Shown here piece by piece: positions 5,356-10,863 of a stretch of 12,604 bases of DNA. The notes below the pieces were generated by a model. It saw nothing but the letters and a program-made list of their open reading frames with translations. It had not been told where the DNA came from and made no database searches. The translations under genes and the position numbers were made by a program. Position 1 is the stretch's first letter. Each line of letters begins with the position of its first letter. The stretch covers positions 1 to 12,604 of the forward strand of contig JAGODW010000017.1 of assembly GCA_017998025.1 (NCBI GenBank). Reading direction: 5' to 3'. The stretch comes from Spirochaetales bacterium (lineage in GTDB: Bacteria > Spirochaetota > Spirochaetia > DTKZ01).

Positions 5356-7554
5356 CTATCGGACAGCGTTTTCAAGGAGATCGAGAATATCCGGCACATC
5401 TGGAATTGATAGACTCTCAAGGGGTCTGGACACCGGCATGGGGATATTTTTGCCCGCAATGCGGAGGATTTCGCCATCCAGTTCATCGAAGAAACGTCTC
5501 TGCACTTCATCGCTAAGATGAGCCCCGAATCCTCCATAGAAGTGCCCTTCCTCCACAATGGCCAGCCTCCCCGTTTTCCGAAGGGATGTTCCAATCGAAT
5601 CATAATCGATGCTCAGGAGGTCCAGCGTTCGTAGATCGATCACCTCTGCATCTATCCCTCGATCCGTAAGAAGGTGAGCCGCTTCCAGCACCCTATGAAC
5701 CATCCGAGAGTAGCTGACCACAGTAATATCCTTCCCTGGTTTACGGACCAGAGCCTTTCCAAAGGGGATACAGAAATCCCTATCCCGGGGCACCTCTCCT
5801 TCAAGGGAATAGAGAGCCTGATGCTCGATAATCAATACAGGGTCCAGACTATGATACGCCGTATTGAACAGGCCTATATAATCGTACGGGGTTGAGGGAG
5901 CTACGATTCTCCAGCCTTCGAACAAGCTAAAGAGAGCTGCAGGTTCCATCGAGTGCTGTGCCCCGTACCCGGTTCCTATGCTGACCCGGGTTCGGACAAT
6001 GAGGGGCACATCATGCTGGTTTCCGTACATATAGCGACACTTTCCGATCTGGTTGAACAATTGATCCGCGGCTACAAGGGCAAAATCCGGATACATAATT
6101 TCCACCACAGGCCGTTTTCCCGATAAAGCCAGCCCTAAAGCCATGCCTGTAAACCCTCCTTCAGAAATGGGAGTATCTATCACCCGGCCGGGGAACCGCT
6201 TAGAAAGTCCTTTTGTGGCCAGGAAAGCACCCCCCTTCATGTGTCCAACCTCTTCTCCGATCACGATAACCCGTGGATCCGTTTCCATCCTCCTACCGAT
6301 CACCGAGGATATTACATCCACATAGGTTTGTTTTTCCCATCCATAACTAGATCCAGTGTGTTCTTCTTTGAGCTGTAACTCCTCTTTATAGGGTAGACTG
6401 TCCAGTTCTTTTCCATCGCTTCGAACACCAACCTCGAGATCTTCCCGACCAGGATACAGTTCTTCAGGCACATAGAGAATCCCTTCCTTGCTTTTCACAA
6501 ACGAGTCCACCCCATACCGAACCACCTCAGCAGCCTTCTCCTTTAAGACGGTTACCTCTTCCTCGGTAAGGATCCCCTCTGAAAGGAGTTTCCCGGGATA
6601 GGTAACATAGGGGTCCTTCTCTCCCCATTTCCCCTCCTCTGCTTTTGTCCTATACCCATACGCGCTGCCAGGCAGACTCTGAGCCTGGTGCTTGAACCGG
6701 TACGTTTCTGCCTCGATCCAGACAGGTCCTTTCCCTTCCACCGCATGCGCCCGTGCATAGAGGAGAGAGAGATATACCGTATCGGGGTCCATCCCGTTCA
6801 CTACAAAAGAGTTCAAACCGTACCCGATTCCTACCTGCGCGATTCTTTCCACCGCACAGGCCTCTTTCACAGAGGTGGCTACTGCGTATAAGTTGTTCTC
6901 CACAAAAAAGATCACGGGGAGTTTCCAGAGCTGAGCCATATTCATCACTTCATGCACTACACCCTGGTTTACAGCGCCATCTCCCAGGAAAGAAACTGCC
7001 ACCTGTGGAACCTGATCCAGCGCGAATGCCCATCCCAGCCCGGTAGCCAGTGGAACTCCCCCTGCCACGATTGCATTTGTCCCGTAGCAGCGGCATCCCT
7101 TATCTCCCAGATGCATGGATCCTCCCCGGCCTCTGCAAAAACCTTCTGCTAATCCCATAATTTCTGCCAGGGTTTTCCGCACGAGGGCGTACAGTTCCTG
7201 GGGTAAAGTTTCTTTTGGATCGTACGCTGAAAAGTACGTGCTGATAGTTTTGGCAAGAAAATGATGGTGCCCTCGATGGGTCGATGCAATAGCATCCAGA
7301 GGAGATAGGGCACGAATAGCTCCCACTGCGGATCCCTCCTGACCGATACTGGAATGCACCGGCCCATGAACCAACCCGGCATCCTTCAATTCCAATAACC
7401 GGGTTTCGAACTCCCGGATCAGGAACAGTTCGAACAACATCCGGATCCGGAGATCAGCAGGAATTTTACGGAGTTCCGATGGATTCGGGATAAATCGAAA
7501 CAATTCACCCTCGTAGGATACAGGTTCAATCTTGGGCATATTTGACTCTTTCAT
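5356..7554 (-). CDS. 2-oxo acid dehydrogenase E1, alpha and beta subunits fused, TPP-dependent
   Basis: E1 of the pyruvate/branched-chain dehydrogenase type decarboxylates a 2-oxo acid on thiamine diphosphate and transfers the acyl group to lipoylated E2. Separate alpha and beta chains are usual; here both are in 732 residues. The alpha half (about 30-360) has RGRGGSMHLGDKG and the TPP motif GDGAVNQG (191-198) with N220-N221. The beta half (about 408-732) has PISEGGFTG with E465, and GYGAQHSMEPAALF with H534. The alpha phosphorylation loop is odd: where the family has Y-R-x-x-G-H-S, this protein has YRFKHQAQS (285-293), which puts Gln290 at the catalytic His position. No E2 or E3 gene is in the window, so the substrate cannot be named. 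The ATG at 7554 has no proper ribosome site. The ATG at 7539 (residue 6) has a weak AAGAG six bases upstream and is a real alternative. Confidence 0.9.
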   Translation of the reverse strand: MKESNMPKIEPVSYEGELFRFIPNPSELRKIPADLRIRMLFELFLIREFETRLLELKDAGLVHGPVHSSIGQEGSAVGAIRALSPLDAIASTHRGHHHFLAKTISTYFSAYDPKETLPQELYALVRKTLAEIMGLAEGFCRGRGGSMHLGDKGCRCYGTNAIVAGGVPLATGLGWAFALDQVPQVAVSFLGDGAVNQGVVHEVMNMAQLWKLPVIFFVENNLYAVATSVKEACAVERIAQVGIGYGLNSFVVNGMDPDTVYLSLLYARAHAVEGKGPVWIEAETYRFKHQAQSLPGSAYGYRTKAEEGKWGEKDPYVTYPGKLLSEGILTEEEVTVLKEKAAEVVRYGVDSFVKSKEGILYVPEELYPGREDLEVGVRSDGKELDSLPYKEELQLKEEHTGSSYGWEKQTYVDVISSVIGRRMETDPRVIVIGEEVGHMKGGAFLATKGLSKRFPGRVIDTPISEGGFTGMALGLALSGKRPVVEIMYPDFALVAADQLFNQIGKCRYMYGNQHDVPLIVRTRVSIGTGYGAQHSMEPAALFSLFEGWRIVAPSTPYDYIGLFNTAYHSLDPVLIIEHQALYSLEGEVPRDRDFCIPFGKALVRKPGKDITVVSYSRMVHRVLEAAHLLTDRGIDAEVIDLRTLDLLSIDYDSIGTSLRKTGRLAIVEEGHFYGGFGAHLSDEVQRRFFDELDGEILRIAGKNIPMPVSRPLESLSIPDVPDILDLLENAVR

Positions 7555-7560
7555 CCTACT

Positions 7561-7590
7561 TATTTACAACTCTATAGGGTTCTTTTACAA
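7561..7590 (-). promoter_or_regulatory. Weak candidate promoter for the E1 gene, overlapping an inverted repeat
   Basis: On the minus strand TTGTAA (complement of 7585-7590) and TAAATA (complement of 7561-7566) are 18 bases apart and would start transcription on the A of the ATG at 7554. A competing reading is TTAAAG-N17-TATAGA, with its -10 at 7571-7576 and a start near 7564. An inverted repeat, GGGTT (7577-7581) and AACCC (7589-7593), lies over either promoter. All hexamers are imperfect. Confidence 0.28.
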
Positions 7591-7624
7591 CCCCTTTAAG
7601 TAACGTTTTAAATATATGTATCTC

Positions 7625-7654
7625 TTGACAGGGTATTCCCTGCCGCTATATAGA
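7625..7654 (+). promoter_or_regulatory. Strong candidate promoter of the importer operon, likely leaderless
   Basis: A perfect TTGACA (7625-7630) is followed by TATATA (7647-7652, 16-base spacer) or TATAGA (7649-7654, 18-base spacer). These predict transcription starts at 7659 or 7661, and the start codon is at 7661. The inverted repeat CAGGG-TATT-CCCTG (7629-7642) fills the first part of the spacer and is a candidate operator. Confidence 0.6.
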
Positions 7655-7660
7655 AATTAG

Positions 7661-9295
7661 ATGCCGGTTGTTAAGGCGAACAATTTAACCGCACAATTTG
7701 AAGAAACAAAAATTTTAGCTTCTCTTTCTTTTAGCGTTAAGAAAGGAGAATTTGTCAGCTTTATTGGTCCATCCGGGTGCGGGAAAACTACCTTGATGAA
7801 CATCATTGCCGGACTCCAGAAAGGGTGGCAGGGAGAATTGGAAGTACAGGCGGAAAGAATTTCCTTTGTTTTTCAGCATGATACACTCTTAGAATGGAAA
7901 AACGTTCTCTCCAATGTACTACTTCCCTTTAAACTTAAAAGAACTCTTATTACAGATGATCTGATTCAAAAGGCTCTTGGTATCCTGGAATCCGTAGGTT
8001 TAAAAGAGTATGCGTATTATTTCCCTCACCAGCTCTCCGGCGGAATGAAGAAAAGAGTGGAAATAGCCCGTGCGCTGGTAACCGAACCGGATCTGTTGAT
8101 TCTCGACGAGCCTTTTTCTTCCCTGGATCTTATTACCCGGGAACGGTTGAATCTTTTGGTGAAACGACTCCATCATACCCGGAAAACGACGATCCTCCTG
8201 GTAACTCATTCAGTTGAAGAAGCTTGTTTTCTCTCAGACCGGATCTATATGCTTTCACCTCTCCCTGCCCGCATTCTGGATATTAAAAAGATTCCCAAAT
8301 CCCATCAAAACCTGGCTGAAACGAACAACGACATCTATGTTCTCAGCGAACCTCAACAACGTATAAATAGTGCCATTCGAAAAGAGGTAAAATTCCTCTG
8401 GGATACAGAAACGGAAAAAGCTCCTGCATTTTTACCGTCTTCTTCATCCCCTGCCGTATCAAAATCTCCTTTGAGGAAGCGTCTTTCTCTCTATCTCCGG
8501 TCCCACTGGAGCCATATCCTCCTTCCTCTGGAAATCGTTCTCCTCTATTTTCTGCTGGGCTTTATAAAAAATGCCTTTGCCATCCCGGATCTTATTTTTC
8601 CTGCTCCTTCCGCCATTCTAAAAAAATTTATCAGCACGCTCTCCGATGGAACGATTCTTAGAGACCTCGAATTAACTGTGGTAGAATCTTTAGGGGGATT
8701 TTTCATTGCCTTTTCCTTGAGTATGATCGTGGGATTCGGTATTGCAAAATTTAAATTCCTCTCTCGCCTCTTAATGCCGTACTTTATTGGTGCAAACACC
8801 ATTCCTTCGGTAGCCCTGGCTCCGTTCCTTGTTCTCTGGTTTGGTTTTGGAATGCTCCCCCGGATCGTAACCTCGGTGATCGTTATCTTCTTTCCCCTTT
8901 TAATTAATATCATTGCTGCATTTCAACATTCGGAGGAACGGGTCCAATGCTTGATCCGTTTTTACAAGCCGGGAAAGCTACAGAGTCTCTTCGGAATGGA
9001 GTTTCCTGCCGCATTACCCGGTATTTTCAGCGGGGTAAAAATTTCCATCACCCTTTCGGTGATAGGGGCAGTAGTAGGCGAGTTCGTCTCCGGACATGAG
9101 GGACTGGGAGCTCTGGTGAACAGGGCTAAAGCAAACTTCGACATAGAGCTTATGTTTGTAGGGCTCCTCTGGTTAGTGGGTCTCGGCCTTTTCTACTATG
9201 GGGCTGCTTCTCTATCGTATTATGGGATACGGAAACGATTGTTAACACCCAGATCCCCATCGCGTTTTGCCTCAAAAGGAGAATTCGAGAAATGA
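7661..9295 (+). CDS. ABC importer, ATPase and permease fused (ThiZ-ThiX / NitT-TauT type)
   Basis: This 544-residue protein combines two importer parts that are normally separate. Residues 1 to about 215 are the ATPase: Walker A GPSGCGKT (36-43), Q-loop Q72, signature LSGGM (125-129), Walker B LLILDE (145-150), D-loop SSLD (153-156), and switch H173. A linker of about 60 residues rich in Ser, Pro and Lys follows. From about 280 to 530 comes a multi-spanning permease whose cytoplasmic coupling loop reads FPAALPGIFSGVKISIT, near 438-454, as in the SsuC/TauC/ThiX family. The gene overlaps the next one as ATGA. There is no ribosome site before the ATG and no other in-frame start nearby, and the N-terminus matches ABC ATPases from the first residue. 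The ThiY-like partner suggests that the substrate is a thiamine pyrimidine precursor; a related cofactor such as riboflavin is the main alternative. Confidence 0.92.
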   Translation: MPVVKANNLTAQFEETKILASLSFSVKKGEFVSFIGPSGCGKTTLMNIIAGLQKGWQGELEVQAERISFVFQHDTLLEWKNVLSNVLLPFKLKRTLITDDLIQKALGILESVGLKEYAYYFPHQLSGGMKKRVEIARALVTEPDLLILDEPFSSLDLITRERLNLLVKRLHHTRKTTILLVTHSVEEACFLSDRIYMLSPLPARILDIKKIPKSHQNLAETNNDIYVLSEPQQRINSAIRKEVKFLWDTETEKAPAFLPSSSSPAVSKSPLRKRLSLYLRSHWSHILLPLEIVLLYFLLGFIKNAFAIPDLIFPAPSAILKKFISTLSDGTILRDLELTVVESLGGFFIAFSLSMIVGFGIAKFKFLSRLLMPYFIGANTIPSVALAPFLVLWFGFGMLPRIVTSVIVIFFPLLINIIAAFQHSEERVQCLIRFYKPGKLQSLFGMEFPAALPGIFSGVKISITLSVIGAVVGEFVSGHEGLGALVNRAKANFDIELMFVGLLWLVGLGLFYYGAASLSYYGIRKRLLTPRSPSRFASKGEFEK

Positions 9296-10242
9296 AGAAT
9301 ACATCGAAAAAACTGTTGGGATTGCTTCTTTTAACAACACTGGAAAGCCTACCCGCCCAGGAGCAATTGGTAAAACTTGCCATAGGCTATATTCCTCACG
9401 TACAGTTCGCTCCTTTATATGCAGGAATTGAAAAAGGATTGTACCGTGAAGAAGGAATCCGCCTTGAGATCCAGTATGGATTCGGTATGGATATTTTTTC
9501 CCTCCTTGCCGCAGGAAAAGTGGATATCGGGCTCTCTGACTCGGACCAGCTTATTATTGCAGGGAGTAAAGGGATGGAGCTCCGGGCTATATTCCAATAT
9601 TATCAGAAGTATCCGGTTACCATTCTTGCAAAGGCAAACCGAATCAAAACACCGGAAGATTTTGTGGGGAAAACAATAGGTACGCCGGAGCTATACGGTA
9701 CCAGCTGGATAGGATTGCAGCTCTTTCTGGAATACTTTCGATTGCAGAACCGTGTACAAATTGAGCGGATCGGTTATACCCAAATTCCTACCCTTCTCTC
9801 AGATAAGGTGGATGGGGTCGTTTGCTTTTTCAACAACGAGCCCATTCAGCTAAAAGAAAGAGGAATTTCGATCGTTCAATGGGACGTAAAAGACTTTTCT
9901 TCCATGGTGGGGGCTTCGTTCATTACTTCCACCTCGATTCTCACTAAAAAACGGGAAATTCTATCTGCGTTTGTACGGGCGACGGAAAGAGCGGTTCAGT
10001 TTACCATGGAGAATCAGAAAGATGCATTCCGGCTCTCTGAACCGTATATTGGAAAACCGGATGTTTCCAGACAGGGCTTTTTCCAGAAGGTATTGGCAGA
10101 AACCTGCCATCTTTTTATGGTAGAGGGTCCGTACGGCTCCTTAAAACCCGCTGTCTATAGAGAGTCTGTAGAGACGCTTCTCCGTTTAGGATTGATAGAC
10201 AAACCGGTTCCTCTGGAAAAACTGATCCAGCCGTTACGGTAG
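9292..10242 (+). CDS. thiY: ThiY-like periplasmic binding protein (NMT1/THI5 family)
   Basis: This is the substrate-binding part of the importer, 316 residues long. Residues 1-22 are a signal peptide (KK, a leucine-rich core, LPA before Q) with no lipobox cysteine, so it is a soluble periplasmic protein. Family motifs are GYIPHVQFAPLYAGIEKGLY (32-51), LAAGKVDIGLSDSDQLIIA (72-90), GTPELYGTSWIGL (130-142), and FFNNEPIQL (169-177). They closely match the ThiY type that captures formylaminopyrimidine for thiamine salvage. It lacks the cysteine cluster of yeast-type THI5 pyrimidine synthases and is exported, so it is a binding protein and not an enzyme. GGAGA nine bases upstream supports the ATG, and a 4-base overlap couples it to the fused ATPase-permease. 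The TPP-dependent E1 gene lies divergently upstream of the operon. The thiamine link is inferred from family and context; a riboflavin-type (RibY) ligand remains possible. Confidence 0.82.
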   Translation: MKNTSKKLLGLLLLTTLESLPAQEQLVKLAIGYIPHVQFAPLYAGIEKGLYREEGIRLEIQYGFGMDIFSLLAAGKVDIGLSDSDQLIIAGSKGMELRAIFQYYQKYPVTILAKANRIKTPEDFVGKTIGTPELYGTSWIGLQLFLEYFRLQNRVQIERIGYTQIPTLLSDKVDGVVCFFNNEPIQLKERGISIVQWDVKDFSSMVGASFITSTSILTKKREILSAFVRATERAVQFTMENQKDAFRLSEPYIGKPDVSRQGFFQKVLAETCHLFMVEGPYGSLKPAVYRESVETLLRLGLIDKPVPLEKLIQPLR

Positions 10243-10245
10243 CTA

Positions 10246-10764
10246 TTAGATTTCCCGATAACTTTCTGCCGCATCCTTTGCCAGTTTGATATAATTCTGG
10301 CTATTCTTTCGTATGGCATCGATTGCCGAATCATCGAGGGTTCGCACCACTTTAGCAGGACTTCCGAGAATCAGGGATCTAGGAGGAAATATCTTTCCTT
10401 CTGTTACTAATGCGCCGGCACCGACAATCGATTCCTTTCCGATTTCGGATCTGCTAAGGAGTACGGCTCCCATACCAATAAGGCAGTCGTCTCCTACCGT
10501 ACACCCGTGGATCACGGCATTATGTCCAATGGTAACACGCTTTCCAATCGTACAGGGTGCTCCAAAATCTGTATGGAGGGTGGCATTATCCTGGATATTG
10601 GTATCCTCTTGAATCGTTATAGGTTCAATATCTCCCCGAACCGATGCTCCAAACCAGATACTTACATCTTTCCCCAGCTCAACACTTCCCGATACTTCCG
10701 CATTCCAGGCTATAAACGCAGCATCGGTAGTGTTCGGAATTCTATTCCCAATTTTATGTACCAT
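10246..10764 (-). CDS. Gamma-class carbonic anhydrase-like protein (left-handed beta-helix, YrdA/CamH type)
   Basis: This cytoplasmic trimeric protein is predicted to bind a metal and possibly hydrate CO2. The 172 residues are mostly hexapeptide repeats (for example SGSVELGKDVSIWFGASVRG and CTIGKRVTIGHNAVIHGC), ending in a C-terminal helix. The three metal-ligand histidines are present as H64, H81 and H86, with the 5-residue spacing of the last two as in the family. The acidic loop of the archaeal Cam enzyme is absent, which is the YrdA/CamH form; many such proteins have no shown activity. The frame continues upstream to 10842, but AGGAG (complement of 10771-10775) six bases before the ATG at 10764 decides the start. 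The gene runs towards thiY with only three bases between the stops. No functional link to its neighbours is evident. Confidence 0.92.
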   Translation of the reverse strand: MVHKIGNRIPNTTDAAFIAWNAEVSGSVELGKDVSIWFGASVRGDIEPITIQEDTNIQDNATLHTDFGAPCTIGKRVTIGHNAVIHGCTVGDDCLIGMGAVLLSRSEIGKESIVGAGALVTEGKIFPPRSLILGSPAKVVRTLDDSAIDAIRKNSQNYIKLAKDAAESYREI

Positions 10765-10795
10765 GTTCAACTCCTGAATGTAGGATTCTATAGAA

Positions 10796-10825
10796 ATAAT
10801 GAACGATAATGCGGTTGTTTGGCAA
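10796..10825 (-). promoter_or_regulatory. Candidate promoter of the carbonic anhydrase-like gene
   Basis: On the minus strand TTGCCA (complement of 10820-10825) and CATTAT (complement of 10796-10801) are 18 bases apart. The predicted start near 10789 leaves a 25-base leader that contains the AGGAG site. Its -35 lies two bases from the -35 of the opposite promoter, so the two would compete for polymerase. Confidence 0.42.
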
Positions 10826-10827
10826 CC

Positions 10828-10856
10828 TTCACAGCGAGTCAATTTTTAGATATCCT
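10828..10856 (+). promoter_or_regulatory. Candidate promoter of the methyltransferase/MTHFR gene, likely leaderless
   Basis: TTCACA (10828-10833) and TATCCT (10851-10856) are 17 bases apart, which puts the start at 10863-10864, on the ATG itself. No Shine-Dalgarno sequence precedes that ATG. The -10 lies inside the perfect inverted repeat AGATAT-CCT-ATATCT (10848-10862). Confidence 0.45.
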
Positions 10857-10862
10857 ATATCT
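10848..10862. repeat. Perfect inverted repeat over the -10 and start of the methyltransferase/MTHFR gene
   Basis: Six-base arms AGATAT (10848-10853) and ATATCT (10857-10862) flank CCT. The repeat ends two bases before the start codon and covers the predicted -10, which is a classical repressor position. It could equally be chance in an AT-rich start region. Confidence 0.4.
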
Positions 10863-10863
10863 C

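Noticed and set aside
7555..7660. TPP riboswitch upstream of the thiamine-type importer
   Set aside because: The conserved CTGAGA and ACC...GAACCTGA elements are absent, and the predicted transcript has almost no leader.
9292..10242. THI5-type pyrimidine synthase instead of a binding protein
   Set aside because: It has a signal peptide, is coupled to transporter genes and lacks the cysteine-rich motif of the enzyme.
10765..10842. Longer start for the carbonic anhydrase-like protein
   Set aside because: The extra 26 residues are not part of the beta-helix, lie upstream of or over the likely promoter, and an AGGAG site sits before the internal ATG.
10765..10863. S-box or cobalamin riboswitch before the methionine gene
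   Set aside because: The gap is only 99 bases, is shared with an opposite promoter, and shows none of the conserved helices or boxes.
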